Source: Hirudinaria manillensis
Lineage: Eukaryota > Annelida > Clitellata > Hirudinida > Hirudinidae
NCBI GenBank assembly: GCA_034509925.1
Contig: CM067538.1
Coordinates: 4,178,501-4,242,500 of the forward strand
Reading direction: 5' to 3'
DNA length: 64,000 nt
Shown one piece after another: positions 23,963 to 36,796 of the stretch. A program made the translations under genes and the position numbers. How positions within the stretch are numbered: position 1 is the stretch's first letter; each line of letters opens with the position of its first letter. A model generated the notes under the pieces. The model searched no databases, was not told the DNA's origin, and saw nothing but the letters and a program-made list of their open reading frames with translations.

Positions 23963-25153
23963 GATATCAATATCACTTATGTGATCTTTAATTAATGATC
24001 ACTATACAATTAATAGATATTAGATTATAATTAATAAATATTAAATTAAAATGTAATTAACGTAACCATTACCTAAACATTATCTAAATAATTACAGCAT
24101 ATTAAACGTATTCCTACATCTCCGGTTAATTAATAAGGACATTATTTTGTAATATTGGTTAAACAATAAAATAATATTCGATAATATGGTTGTGTTCAGG
24201 ATGTGTAAATGACGAATTCAAACACACGAACTGATTATTTATTTACACATACACTATTTATTATTAACAAGATTAATAACAATAACTGTTAACAAGAATT
24301 ATCTGATATATTAACAGCAGTTATCCTATAGAGTTAAGTGACAAATTATACATTAACTGATAAAATGATTGGGATGTTTGTAATCACTGGTGTTCATTAT
24401 TTGGGTTTCGTAAATGTGAATTGTTTCTTGTTAGGATATCGATCCAACAGATAGTAAAGTGGTAATGATAACGACGATACCTTATTTATCAATAGCAGTT
24501 TCATTAATGTGAATTATTTAAAATTCTTTTTTTTTCTAATTTTCCTGAATTGAATCAAAAGCTTAAACGATGGAGGCGCTAAGATCATTTGCTTAAAGAG
24601 GTCTCTCAATGGTGCTTTGAGACGCCACAAGTTGAGTTGTGAACACAGTAAGGCGATCCTCTGGTCGATTATGATGACGATGATGATTTATTGGATGATT
24701 GAATGAAGATGGTGTTGATGTCAGGTTTCAAGAGATAACCTTTGATTTTGTTGATGACGACGGCGATGATGATATCTAATCAGGTCAGTTTGTACCCATT
24801 TCCTCATAAACTTCTGTTATGTACAATGTATTTCACCTTGCACTCCAAAATGAATCTGGATTAATTGATTCATCTTTAAGGAGCAATGTTATCAAACATT
24901 TCCTCAGATTTTGCACATAATTGCTAAATATTTGCTAGTACTAGTGGGTGGTAATGTATGTTGCTTTTATTGGTGAGATTATTATTTTTGCCAATTTCCC
25001 TTCTATATGGAATTATTCTCAAAATACCAAAATCGCATTTTCATTAAAACATTGGCTATTAATATAACTATAAACAAATTGCAAACAATTTGATCAATAA
25101 ATAATAATAAAATAATTAATTAATCAATCAACTAACTACCACTTCACACTCAC

Positions 25154-26114
25154 TCCTGGCTCGTTGCGCTGCTGCATTCAGTATGCTTTGGTAGGAGCTG
25201 TTTTTAATAACACGACGCCAAAGCGCTTTCCTGGTCGAAAAGAGAACCTCATCGTAAACGGCTTCCATAAGGAAGTAGCAATTCCTGGTCCCTTCTACGT
25301 GATGCTGGCTGTCAGTCTGTCTGTTGTTCTTCCTATCGGAGACCTTCCTCCAAGTCTCATCGCCCAACGCATCCTCGAAAACCAGTCCCATGTGCCTCCA
25401 GTTGAAGCAATTTCTGAGCGTTTCGACGAGAAACGAACCGAGTTTGTTATTCGGACTGGACATCCTCGTAAGTTGCTTGTAATCGCCCTTGTCCGTGAAT
25501 GCTTTGATGGTCGCCCCTGCACCGGCTGTGATGACCGGGATGTTCCAGTAAGGAGAGTAGCGGGCCACGGGTGCCAGCGAGTATTCACAAGCAGGCCCTA
25601 CGAAGAGATTGACTGATTTGTTGACGTACATGTCGAAGGCTGCCATCGGCGCCACGTGGTCGCTGCACTTGGAATCGGCGAATATCAACTTCAATCTCCA
25701 AACGACCCTCTTGAACAAACATTTGCCTTCCTGACCGGAGTATCCACTTTTACTGAGATCATAACCGTCACCATCATCATTACCGCCATCCCTTCTTTCT
25801 CCTCTTCTTCTTTCTCTTCCTCCTCCTCCAGTTCCTCCATCGATCTCGACCTCCCAGCCCGTGAGGCCGTACTTGTTGATCGAGTCGACTGCATTCTCGA
25901 TTGCCGGTCTGATTTTAGGCATGGACCAGTGGTAAGAGTTGTTGAAAGTCAGAATGACACCCACGATTAGAAATCTTTCCTGGACGATGAAAGTTCTGAC
26001 TTCACTGGAATTTGACGAACAGGACTTTGAGGTGCCGATAGTCCAAATGCAGGAGTGGAAAACGAAATGCAGAAACGTCAAATGACGGACGTCAACGAGA
26101 AATTTAAAGGACAT
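25154..26114 (-). CDS. Cassette A: alternative N-terminal module of the receptor ligand-binding domain
   Basis: A single exon of 320 codons plus one base. It starts with a hydrophobic leader (about residues 10-27, LTFLHFVFHSCIWTIG) and then the ANF-receptor fold: VGVILTFNNSYHWSMPKIRP, AIENAVDSIN, KLIFADSKCSDHVAPMAAF, LFVGPACEYSLAPVARYSP, YWNIPVITAGA, and a second half ending ILNAAAQRAR. Cys150 and Cys176 correspond to the first disulphide of natriuretic peptide receptors, and the GPxC-Y-S block is strongly family-typical. Residues about 92-137 are an unusual Gly/Arg/Asp-rich insertion. The donor AGGA|gtgagtgtg is excellent and phase 1, the same as E3, so it can splice in frame to E4. It corresponds to E1+E2+E3 without introns and is about 95% identical to cassette B. 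It may serve as an alternative first exon; transcription is not shown. Confidence 0.88.
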
Positions 26115-26700
26115 ATTTTTTTGTTTATAATTTTTTTTTAACTTCCTATTTTGATGTTTCTATTTTAAGTTCCATTAAACCTTCGAGCTTTGTGAAGATC
26201 CGCAATGAAAAGTTCAAAAACAACAGCATTTTATTTCCTCTTCCTTCCATCCCTCCTTCATGACATCAATCCATCTTTCCGTCCTTCCTTCCTTTTCTTG
26301 TTTCGCTTTTCGTTTGTTCGAAATCGTTCAGTCAATCGATTTATCGATTTAATATTTATTTAATTTAAATATCGAGACAGAAATCAAATTATTTACGAAC
26401 AAATGAAGAAAGAAAATCATTTCACTCCGCCATTTCAAACTACGGCGAAAAATTTATAAAATAAAAACATCGCATAAAATTAACGTGAAAAATCATGCGA
26501 AAACCTTCGCTCCTTGAATTGAGTTCGACTTTTTATAGGACAACAGAGGCGTCTGCGTCTTTCTCGCGGTTTCTTTGCGATGACGAGGAAGACGACGACT
26601 ATGACCGAAATATGAGGTTTTGATAATGATTGTAATAAACAAACGAGCTTAGAATTAAATATTTTGCGTGGAGAAAAGTTTAATGAAAGTGTCAAAGTGA
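26115..26700 (-). promoter_or_regulatory. Conserved 5' flank of cassette A
   Basis: This non-coding flank matches 35553-36130 almost base for base (small indels only), including a CTTCC/CCTTCC-rich pyrimidine stretch near 26230-26295 and the TATA box. Sequence on the other side of the exon, past the donor, is clearly more diverged. The likely content is a 5' UTR and promoter. Confidence 0.55.
26529..26537 (-). promoter_or_regulatory. TATA box upstream of cassette A
   Basis: TATAAAAAG on the minus strand about 415 bp upstream of the cassette A start codon, within a flank that is nearly identical to that of cassette B. Position and sequence fit a core promoter for an alternative first exon; the start site is not known. 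Confidence 0.5.
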
Positions 26701-29180
26701 TTTGTTATTGATTTAATTTTAGTAGTACTTATTAATGTCATTAATATAATTATAATGATATTGTATTAGTGATATATGCATAAATAAATAACATAAATAT
26801 ACAACAAATAATGAAATAAGCATTAAATCATTTTCTAACAATCATCAACAACTGAGGACATTTTGTGAGGAGAATTAAAAGCTGAAATTATCGCTCTTCC
26901 GAGAAGCAGAAATCGATGAAACGGATATTACTGAAGTCACATGATTACATCCCGACCAATCAGGAAGCTGCTTGAAAATTATTGATTTAACATTAAAGTT
27001 AGGTGAACGTTGAATCGTAATAAAGAGATAAAAGTCCATGAATTCATTTTATGTCACCTATTTTACGGTTTTCGGTTTGTTTTCGTCTGATAAATAAATA
27101 AATGAAATAATATTTGTTAATTAGTTTATAAATATCCTTTAATAATCTTATTCAATTTTTAATTTTAATAATTTTAGTAGTAAGTTTATTTATTGTCAAT
27201 TTGATCAAATTTAGACACGATGTTGACTTATATAGATTTATCATTTATTCCGTTCTTTTCAACATTTTGTTGTTGAAGAAACAAAGTAATTCTTAACAGA
27301 TATTCGGTTGGGCATCCAATAATTTCATTACTTTTTTTGCAATTGAAAAGACCTCTTGAAAATTATTGTCAGAGAGAATTTTGAATGATGAGTTGGAAAT
27401 GAAGAAATAATGGTGATATGGCTGTTGAAGTTAATGATGACGACGGCGTTGACGTCAATGACGTTACGATGATGACGACGACAATGATGGTTAAGTGATG
27501 TTTATCGATGATAAGTAGTCAACAAAGGTGTTTGTTCGTTTTGCTGCCATCTGTCGCACCTGGGATTCATCTTTTATTTCTTGGTAATTTTCGTAATAAG
27601 TTACCGAGATGAACATTCAAGTCATAACAGTTCATCAATTTCATGTAATAAATAATAATAATAATAATAATATCGTTTTAATAAATAATAATGTCGTATT
27701 AGTAATTATTTCAATAACAATTATTTTTTATAAATCACAACGAGTAGTAACTTTAATTCGTCGAAATTATGCTGTATGATTTTCTGTGTACTTATTTTTC
27801 CGAATTATTTAAGGTTGTGTTAATCGATCTAAAATCAAACTTTGAAATTGATGAAATTCAGATTGCGACTTACACGTCGCGTATGACATTAGGATGATTC
27901 TACAATTAATAACATGCTCCAAGCTCCAATAATTATCATCATCATCGTCGTCATGGTCACAATCATCGCTATAGTCATCGTTATCATCATCATCTGCACT
28001 TGAGATATCCACGAAAAGATAAATTCGAATCCTTGGAAATCAAGATTGAACTCCTGACCTCGTTCCTTAGCAACAAACAACTCCACACGTGCATCGCTTC
28101 GTTCTCTACGTTCCATAGAGGTGATGGTGGGTTTAAAAGAATTCGAATGATGTGTGATGAGGATAACGACGATGACGACGACGACAATGATGCTCGCGAA
28201 ATTGATGACGACGACGACGTAGCACTTAAAAATGAACAAAGAAAAATTGGACAGAACTCGAGGAATCACAATTTATTCAAAATTATCTTCACGCCTCGTT
28301 AATCTGCACTTTCGAGGATTTTTAAGTTAAAAACGGTGAAAGCGGATGTTTTTTTAAAACTCAAATCTTTACAAATCCTATTTTATGGTACTACTTTTAG
28401 ATATTTATCGATCTTCTAATAGTTTATCGGTGCAACTTCACTGCTAGTTACTGTGTGACAAAGAACAACCACAAATAAGTTTATTAAAATTTAAAATTAA
28501 CTACTTTTCCTAAGAAATTGAACCTGGCCTCTTTTTTGGCCTTTTCTGGGTATCAAGGTGTTTCTAATCCCAGAGTGTGTTTTTCTCAATTTACAGAAAT
28601 TAAAGAAAAATTTTTTTTTTTTAGAAGTTTGCAAAATGCGAAAGATTTTCCTCCTTACTCCACCGATTCGTGTATTTTCTTCCGGTTTATTGCATTGTAA
28701 CGTGACTTATCGTGATAATAAATTATAAAATAATTACAGTAGCTGATGATAAGGACGTGTGACCTTCTAAAAATTGTATAAAACGTGTTACAATCCGGTT
28801 TTTCCAATCCTGTTTTTGTAATAAATTAATCATCCGAATGAGAACTGAAAGATTTGTTCATCGCTGTCAGATCCAAGCAATCCTTTTGCGCTGCGATTTG
28901 TATGTGCTACGTTCATCAACACTTGTGTTAATTTCTTATATTAATTCGTAGTCAATAACAACGCAATGCAAATAAGAAGCTTTGCTTTTAAATTATTTAA
29001 AACGCAATATAATTTTAATTAATATCCTACATCCCGTGCGCAAGACTATAATAAAATAAATAAAAGAATTTTTATGAAAGATTTTAAAGTTTAAATATTT
29101 CAGCTTTCAATATAATAAACCGCAATTGCTAGTTAAACAAAAGACATTATTTTTTAAATATTACAAAAAAGCCTGTATAT
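26700..29180. other. Intronic/intergenic part of unit A
   Basis: AT-rich sequence with GAT/GAC-rich tracts at about 27430-27500, 27940-27995 and 28150-28220. About 1.2 kb (roughly 26830-28060) is missing from unit B. No exon was recognised. Confidence 0.45.
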
Positions 29181-29184
29181 TAGG

Positions 29185-29334
29185 ACACCAGAGTATAGGG
29201 TAAAACCTATCCTAATGGTCATGTTTTCTAAGAACAAATTTGACTTTAACGGAGACACCTCATAAAAGTGAGACAACCCGTCCATAGGGAGACTATTTTC
29301 GCGCAAAACCTAGGTGTCCCTAAAGGCTTTACAG
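29185..29334. mobile_element. Pogo-type MITE, unit A
   Basis: Ends in CTTTACAG followed by TA. Its reverse complement (CTGTAAAGCC, then GTCTCC, GGGTTGTC and GAGGTGTCTCCGTTAAAGTC) resembles the left end of the pogo-like element at 62863. The left end is unclear. The unit B copy is at about 36797-36931. Confidence 0.5.
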
Positions 29335-31137
29335 TATTTATGTCTCATTATTTTTCCATTTATGACTATTATCACCAATATCATCATCATCATCTTTTAC
29401 ATCGCTAAGGTATTTGTCAGCCTCATCAATATAAACCTTATCAACACAGGACATGATCATGCTAAGAATGATACATCTGTTAGTTTGAATATTTTTCATT
29501 GAAATGTTCACCTGAAATAAAAAGATTTAAAAAAAAAACCTTTTTAAATTGAGATTAAAATTTCGTGAACTTTTCCAGTTGAAATTTCTTCAATTTTTAC
29601 CTCTTCATCACCGAGGATCAACATTCGCTGTTCTTTTCAGTTTTATTTATTTAAATTTAATATTTATTTTAATAATAAACTGAAGTGCTCAAAATGAAAC
29701 CATGACGTCATTATTACATTTGTATTATAATTCAGTATTTATATTTAGTATGACGTAATAGTCTGGATACATGAATATTAATGTGGATCTTATATTATTT
29801 TTTTAATAATAATTTAAGCATAATAATATTTGATTGACCGGTGTATTGTACGTGCCATTTCCTTGTCTTGCGCTCTTGGATTTGTCTTGAATATTTAAGT
29901 TAAAGAATTATTTTCGCTTAAATATTTAATATTTATTTTAGTATTAATCAAATAATTTAATTAATAATATATAATAATTTATTTTGTTAATATTAACTGT
30001 TGTAAATTTGCAAATAAGTGATACAAGGGGTGTGTGATTAGCAAGATATCATTTTTGGTTCGATTTGGACTTTAGGCGTCAAATGATTGCATTGTTCAGT
30101 AACAATTTGTTTAATTAATAATGAATAATTTATTATGAATTGATATGAATATTGAAATAGTAATTGATAGGTGTATTAAAAATAACCATAATAATAATAA
30201 TAATGTTATTTATAAAGAATATTTTCGATATTTAAAGACACGTTATCCTTTAGAGTCTTTTGTGAAACCTAGTGACTGGAATAAAAATAATTAAAAATAA
30301 CAGTTGCACAACCGGTTTTTTTCCCGTAATTTGTGTTTCTGCTTTCAATTTATTTAATTATTTGGTTTAAAATATTTATTTCAGTTTATAGACGATTATC
30401 TACGTTGCAATCGCGAGATATAAAAAATAATAATTACGATTTGCCACCTGTTGAACACAAAATAAATTTCACTCTTAAGTAAAATAGCATCGTCTCAATT
30501 ATGTAATTAGAAATATTGGCTGCGTTGAATTTTATTTCCATTCTGAAATTTAAAATATTATTATTATTGCAAAGCATTATTATGTTCTATGTAATTATAT
30601 GCTTTTGCATCGACTATTATATTTGTGTGACTTATGGTCCCATAAGAATGAATTGTAAACTTTTATGTCTTCAGCAAAGAGTTTCATTGCATTGCTGTTT
30701 TTGAGTCAAATGTTGAAGTAGTTGTAAAAGGTTAGGAATGGTGGAGAATAAAAATTTTAAAACAATTATTCGTTATTTCTCATTTAAACATTTCATTATC
30801 AGCATCTAATTGAACAATATAAGTTGTAATTACTTTAATGAATTGATGACGCAATTAAAATAATTATTAAAAACAACACATTTTATAATGAAGTGAAAGA
30901 AATGTTTTTTTTTAATAAAAAATGTTTATTTTGTAATTTTTGATGAAAATAAGGACATTCAAGAAGGGGAAATGTTTACATATCACGTCAGACGAGGTTT
31001 TTATTGCTATTTTAATTCGATATTAAGTTAAAATCGAATATTTTTAAGTCAACATATCAAAACAGGATTGGATATAATGCAGTGAACATAATCTGGTAAG
31101 TTAAAAATCACTAATAATAATTCTAATAATAATAAAA

Positions 31138-31280
31138 ATTAGCGATTTAGTTAGCACTCTTTCTAGTGACTTAAGAGAACTCAGCAGCGCTATATAAATG
31201 GATGTACTGATTTTCCTCAATGGCTCATACGGGAATGGACACCGGATTTGGCAAATGCCATCTTACCGTAGGGTCTAAAT
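31138..31280. repeat. 'cctctag' interspersed repeat, copy in unit B
   Basis: Counterpart of 23165-23300 (TTAGCGATTTAGTTAGCACTC, then AGCGCTATATAAATGGATG). Confidence 0.5.
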
Positions 31281-32014
31281 GAGTTCACATTCACACAAGT
31301 AAGATATTTATGTATTCAATATACATGTCAAATATTAATTTCTGATTGTTACTTAATAATTATTATTTATAATAATCAATTTATAATAAATTAAAAATTG
31401 GCCTAATTAAGGTGACTAATGGATTTCATAAGATTTGGATTTTAAACAGACATTTGATTCAATAAAAGCAGACGAAAATTACAAAGTGGATTTGTCTTGT
31501 TATCTTAAACTTCAACCTTCAAATCCTATCAGCTGATCTTGTAGACAGCACAACAAAATTTTAAGGAAGTTTCTGGTTATTTAAAAAAATATTAAAATTA
31601 AAACACGTTTTAAAGAATAATTTGCTACTCGATGGAGACAAAGATAGATAGATCTTGGTAAAAGGACCACTTCCAGCATCATAATCATGAACACGATCAT
31701 CATCTTCGTCGTCGTCATCACCATCATCATCATCCTCGTCGTCGTCATCATCACAGTTATCACAAAATTCTTCAACATCGTTCTTATCATCATCACCGTC
31801 ACCACCACCATCATCATCATCATCGGCTCTTAACGGTGTTGGGCATCTTAACGGTTCAAGTACTGCTACAAGAACACTCAAACTGTTCTTTGATCAAATG
31901 TCCAAAATTCAAGCCTTTTCAATGTTATTACTGTCACAAGGTTGCAATGCTATTATTATTATCATTATTATTATTATTATTATTTTTTTATTTTTTATTA
32001 TTATTATTTTATTC

Positions 32015-33210
32015 CAATTCAATCTCAGGCGACGACGGGTTAGTAAGCCAAGTCTCATCTAGAGACCTTCAAGCAAAAAAAAACAGAATTGAAACAAACT
32101 TAACTAAGAGTCAAAGTTAAATACACTTAAATAAAAGTCGAGGTTAGCTTAACACTTTCCTTAATATTCGCGCTGTTCCAATCTTATGAATTTCAACAGT
32201 GTCAGGTTTACCAGGAATGGACCTCACCTGTTTGTCAAATTCATTTGTAAATGTTCCTAATGCCCCAACCACATCAACGACTTTTGTTTTTACCTGCCAC
32301 ATTATCTCAATTTCAATTCCTAAATCTAGATACTTTAGCCTTTTTTCTGTTTCTTTTTTCATAGTGTTTTCATCATCTGGAAGTGACATTTCGATTAAGA
32401 GGCATGTTTTATTGTTTTTATCTATAAGTATTTTTATCTGGTCTATTGGCTACAATTGTTCTATCCGTTAACATAGTATGGTCCCACATAACCACATACT
32501 GCTCCCTCTTCAGCACCTTCTCTGGTCTTTGTAAATATTCCGATTGTACGAGGGCTTCACATCCTGAAATAATATGATTGATGTGTTCTTCTGCTTTGTG
32601 TAGCACATACTACATATACTACTAACTGAGTGATTCATGAATTTTCCCCTTTCATTTGTCAATTGCTCAACCATTTAACGGATAGTTCTTTATTTACTTA
32701 TACCTCTTGTAATTGTTTCAAATATTTGCCATGAAGTGGTTTGCCTGTTATTTTTAAAAACCTATCACTTCCTGACGTTCGTTTGAGTTCACTAATCAAA
32801 TTTCTCCTTTTCAGACACATTCATTAGTTGGTATTCGACTGATTTATTGGCTTCTTTTGTAATGAATATTTCTTTTTTATCTTTTCATTTTTTCACCATT
32901 TGCGTCAGTTTGGGACGATGCATCCCATTCATGATTAATATATTTCTTGTTCGTCTGTCAAGTTTGTCAATTTCTGTTGCTAGCCATGACAATATTCCGT
33001 AGCTATATGTCATCACTGGGGTGGCTAGGCTATTGATAGCCGTAATCTTGTTTATTTGAGTTTAGTTGTGTTCTCAGTATTATCTTCACCCAGTAAAAAT
33101 ATTCGTTTTTCATTTTTTTCTTTCATGATTCTATCGTTTATACCATAGTTTTCTTCCAGGCCAAGATACTTATAAGACTCCTTTGTCTTTAACGATCATA
33201 TTCTTCTTCT
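32015..33210 (-). pseudogene. R2/R4-superfamily LINE fragment inserted in (ATT)n of unit B
   Basis: A 5'-truncated, frameshifted copy of an element related to the one at 51.2-55.0 kb. Recognisable blocks on the minus strand, in order from right to left, are EESYKYLGLEEN-like, AIPVMTYSYGIL-like, GKPLHGKYL, the C-terminal VPDD / KYLDLGIEIEIMWQVK block and a GTARILRKVLS end at 32144. It interrupts an (ATT)n tract that is uninterrupted in unit A, so it inserted after the duplication. Divergence from the 51-kb element suggests a different subfamily. Confidence 0.75.
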
Positions 33211-33470
33211 TTTTATTATTATTATTATTACTAATATTTCGAAATCAATATGATTTATATGATCGTTAATTACTAATTACTTTACACTTATTAGGCATTA
33301 GATTACAATTAAACTGTAATTAATGTAAACATTACCTAGAGGTTCCACAAAATTAATTTAATAATTACGACATGTTACAGGGAAATGTTAAACGTATTCT
33401 TTTGATTTTTGGTGAATTAATTAGGACATTATTTTGTAAAATTGGTTAAACTCAATTAATTTGATAATAT

Positions 33471-33769
33471 TGTAATAACCCGGGGTCCTCAAACTAATTA
33501 TAGAAGGTCAGGTTTATTGAAAGTTGTCAGATGGCTTGGAAGATGCACAATGCTCGAATATCTAAGTCTTGAAATCTGCTGTTTCTCTAACTCTCGCTTT
33601 GCTTTCCGAGATAAATCCATTTGTCAAGGTTCCTAACCAAAGAGTCTGAATAGCACCAATTAATTAATTCTCAAATTATAATGCCACTAAATTTAATTAA
33701 TTATTAAATTAATTAATCGGCAATATAATTTTAATTATTCTTCAATTTATTGGATCTAAGGATCCAACA
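33471..33769. mobile_element. Solo LTR, copy 1
   Basis: 299 bp starting TGTAATAACCCGGGG and ending GGATCCAACA (TG...CA ends), flanked by ATAT on both sides. The homologous place in unit A (GATAATATGGTTGTG) lacks it and keeps one ATAT, giving a clean empty site. A second copy is at 60689-60982. No internal region was seen, so this is a solo LTR or a very small non-autonomous element. The sequence is not that of the Ty3 element LTR in this window. Confidence 0.8.
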
Positions 33770-34597
33770 ATATGATATTGTGTTCAGGGTATGTAAATGA
33801 CGAATTAAAACACATAAATAATTGGTTATTTACATATATATATGTAAATTAATTTATTTATATATTATTTATTATTAACAAGAGTTATCTGATGAATTAA
33901 TAGAGTTACATAACAAATTACTCATTAACTGATAAAATGATTGGGATGTTTGTATTCACTGGTGTTCATTATTTGGGTTTCGTAAATGTGAATATCGATT
34001 GAAACAGCTGGTTAAATATCCAACAAACATTAAAATGTTGATGATGATGACGATGACGACGACGATGATGATTTATTGGATAGCAATGGAGCGATTTTCA
34101 AATTATCAACGTGTTGAAAGGATGATTGAATGAAGATGGTGTTGATGTCAGGTTTCAAGAGATTTTTGTTTGTGTTAGTTTTCATCATGTTGATGACGAC
34201 GACGATGATGATATCTAATCAGGTCAGTTTGTACCCATTTCCTCCTAAACGAATTTCTGTTATGTACAATGTATTTCACCTTGCACTCCAAAATGAATCT
34301 GGATTAATTGATTCATTTTTGATTCAATTTTGTCAAAAATTTCCTCAGATTTTGTACATAATTGCCAAATATTTGCTAGTGGATGATAATGTATGTTAAT
34401 TTTGTTTTGATGCGATCATTTTTCTCCTAAATAGAAATATTCTCCAAATACCAAAATCAAATTTTCATTAAAATATTCAACCGAATAAATTAAATTATTG
34501 GCTATTACGGTAACTACAAACAAATTGTAAACAAAACCGCTTAATAATTAAATAAATAAATACTTAATTAATCAACTAACTACCAATCCACACTCAC

Positions 34598-35552
34598 TCC
34601 TGGCTCGTTGTGCTGCTGCATTCAGTATGCTTTGGTAGGAGCTGTTTTTAATAACACGATACCAAAGTGCTTTCCTGGTCGAAAAGAGAACCTCATCGTA
34701 AACGGCTTCCATAAGGAAGTAGCAATTCCTGGTCCCTTCCACGTGATGCTGGCTGTCAGTCTGTCTGTTGTTCTTCCTATCGGAGACCTTCCTCCAAGTC
34801 TCATCGCCCAACGAATCCTGGAAAACCAGTCCCATGTGCTTCCAGTTGAAGCACTCTCTGAGCGTTTCGACGAGAAACGAACCGAGTTTGTTATTCGGAC
34901 TGGACATCCTCGTGAGTTGTTTGTAATCGTCCTTGTTCGTGAAAGCTTGGATGGTCGCTCCTGCACCTGCTGTGATGACCGGGATGTTCCAGTAAGGAGA
35001 GTAGCGGGCCACGGGTGCCAGCGAGTATTCACAACCAGGTCCTACGAAGAGATTCACGGATTTGTTGACGTACATGTCGAAGGCTGCCATCGGCGCCACG
35101 TGGTCGCTGCATTTGGAATCGGCGAATATCAACTTCAATCTCCAAACGACCCTCTTGAACAAACATTTGCCTTCCTGACCGGAGTATCCACTTTTACTGA
35201 GATCATCATCATCATTACCGCCATCCCTTCTTTCTCCTCTTCTTCTTCTTTCTCTTCCTCCTCCTCCTGTTCCTCCATCGATCTCGACCTCCCAGCCCGT
35301 GAGGCCGTACTTGTTGATCGAGTCGACGGCATTCTCGATTGCCGGTCTGATTTTAGGCATGGACCAGTGGTAAGAATTGTTGAAAGTCAGAATGACACCC
35401 ACGATTAGAAATCTTTCCTGGACAATGAAAGTTCTGACTTCACTTGAATTTGACGAACAGGACTTTGAGGTGCCGATAGTCCAAATGCAGGAGTTGAAAA
35501 CGAAATACAGGAACGTCAAATGACGGACGTCAACGAGAAATTTAAAGGACAT
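34598..35552 (-). CDS. Cassette B: alternative N-terminal module of the receptor ligand-binding domain
   Basis: A single exon of 318 codons plus one base, the tandem duplicate of cassette A. It has the same leader (one change, LYFVFNSC for LHFVFHSC), the same ligand-domain blocks (ADSKCSDHVAPMAAF, LFVGPGCEYSLAPVARYSP, YWNIPVITAGAGATIQAF, NCYFLMEAVYDEVLF) and the same AGGA|gtgagtgtg donor in phase 1. GPGC matches the usual family motif better than the GPAC of cassette A. The Arg/Gly/Asp insertion differs in length by a net two residues (one Arg more, fewer Asp/Gly residues). Changes relative to cassette A such as K/Q, D/N, E/Q and N/E cluster in the second half of the exon and could alter ligand choice. 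It is open throughout, which argues against a dead copy. Confidence 0.88.
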
Positions 35553-36130
35553 ATTTTTTTGTTTATAATTTTTTTTTAACTTCCTATTTTGATGTTTCTA
35601 TTTTAAGTTCCATTAAACCTTCGAGCTTTGTGAAGATCCGCAATGAAAAGTTCAAAAACAACAGCATTTTATTTCCTCTTCCTTCCATCCCTCCTTCATG
35701 ACATCAATCCATCTTTCCGTCCTTCCTTCCTTTTCTTGTTTCGCTTTTCGTTTTTTCGAAATCGTTCAGTCAATCGATTTAATATTTATTTAATTTAAAT
35801 ATCGAGACAGAAATCAAATTATTTACGAACAAATGAAGAAAGAAAATCATTTCATTCCACCATTTCAAACTACGGCGAAAAATTTATAAAATAAAAACAT
35901 CGCATAAAAATAACGTGAAAAATCATGCGAAAACCATCGTTCCTTGAATTGAGTTCGACTTTTTATAGGACAACAGAGGCGTCTGCGTCTTTCTCGCGGT
36001 TTCTTTGCGATGAGGAGGAAGACGACGACAATGACCGAAATCTGAGGTCTTGATGATAATTGTAATAATTAACTTGCTTAGAATTAAATATTTTGAATGA
36101 AAAAAAGTTTTAGTTTATTAATCATGTCAG
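35553..36130 (-). promoter_or_regulatory. Conserved 5' flank of cassette B
   Basis: Nearly identical to 26115-26700, with an 8-base deletion in the ATCGATTT repeat and few substitutions. It includes the TATA box at 35959-35967. Confidence 0.55.
35959..35967 (-). promoter_or_regulatory. TATA box upstream of cassette B
   Basis: TATAAAAAG on the minus strand, in the same relative position as in unit A, about 407 bp upstream of the start codon. Confidence 0.5.
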
Positions 36131-36796
36131 ACGATTTGTTATTGATGTGATTTAAATTTAGTATTACATATTAATGTCATTAATATAATTATAATGATAT
36201 TGCATTAATAAATATAGTATAAATAACGTATTAAAAAAATATTATAAATACCTCGTTGCTTAGCAACAAACAACTGCACAGGTGGCTTTCCATAAAGGAG
36301 AGTTTAAGAGAATTTGAATGATATGTAATGAGGACAAAGACGACGATGACGTCGACATTGATAAATTGGTGGAAGAAAAGAAGGAGGATGTAGATGACAA
36401 TGAAAGGGAAGACGACAACGACGATGATGCTTGCAAAATTAATGACGACGACGATGTTGTACTTAAAAATGAACAAAGATAAACAGGACAGAACCCAGAA
36501 ATTTACAAATCTTATTTTAAGGTACTACTTTTAGATATTTATCGATCTTCTAAGAGTTTATCGGTGCAACTTCACTGTTAGTTACTATGTCACAAATAAG
36601 TTTATTAAAATTAAAAATTAACTCCCTTTCCTTAGAAATTGAACCAGGCCCTTTTTGGCTTTTTCAGGGTATCAAGGTGTTTTTAATCTTAAATTTAATA
36701 ATTTTTTTTTAGAAGTTTGCAAAATGTGAAAGATTTTCCTCCTTGCTCCACCGAATCGTATATTTTATTCAGGTTTATTGCATTGAATAGAACTTA

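Larger units (their letters stand above)
22303..30636. repeat. Tandem duplication, unit A
   Basis: Starts GGTCCCATAAGAATG inside the CR1-like fragment and is followed directly by unit B, which starts with the same bases. It contains cassette A, its promoter flank, the 'cctctag' repeat, (ATC)n and (ATT)n tracts and a pogo-type MITE, in the same order as unit B. Relative to unit B it lacks the LINE fragment and the solo LTR. Confidence 0.85.

Noticed and set aside
25164..25970. Plus-strand frames opposite cassettes A and B (also 34608-35408)
   Set aside because: They are antisense shadows conserved only because the minus-strand exon is duplicated.
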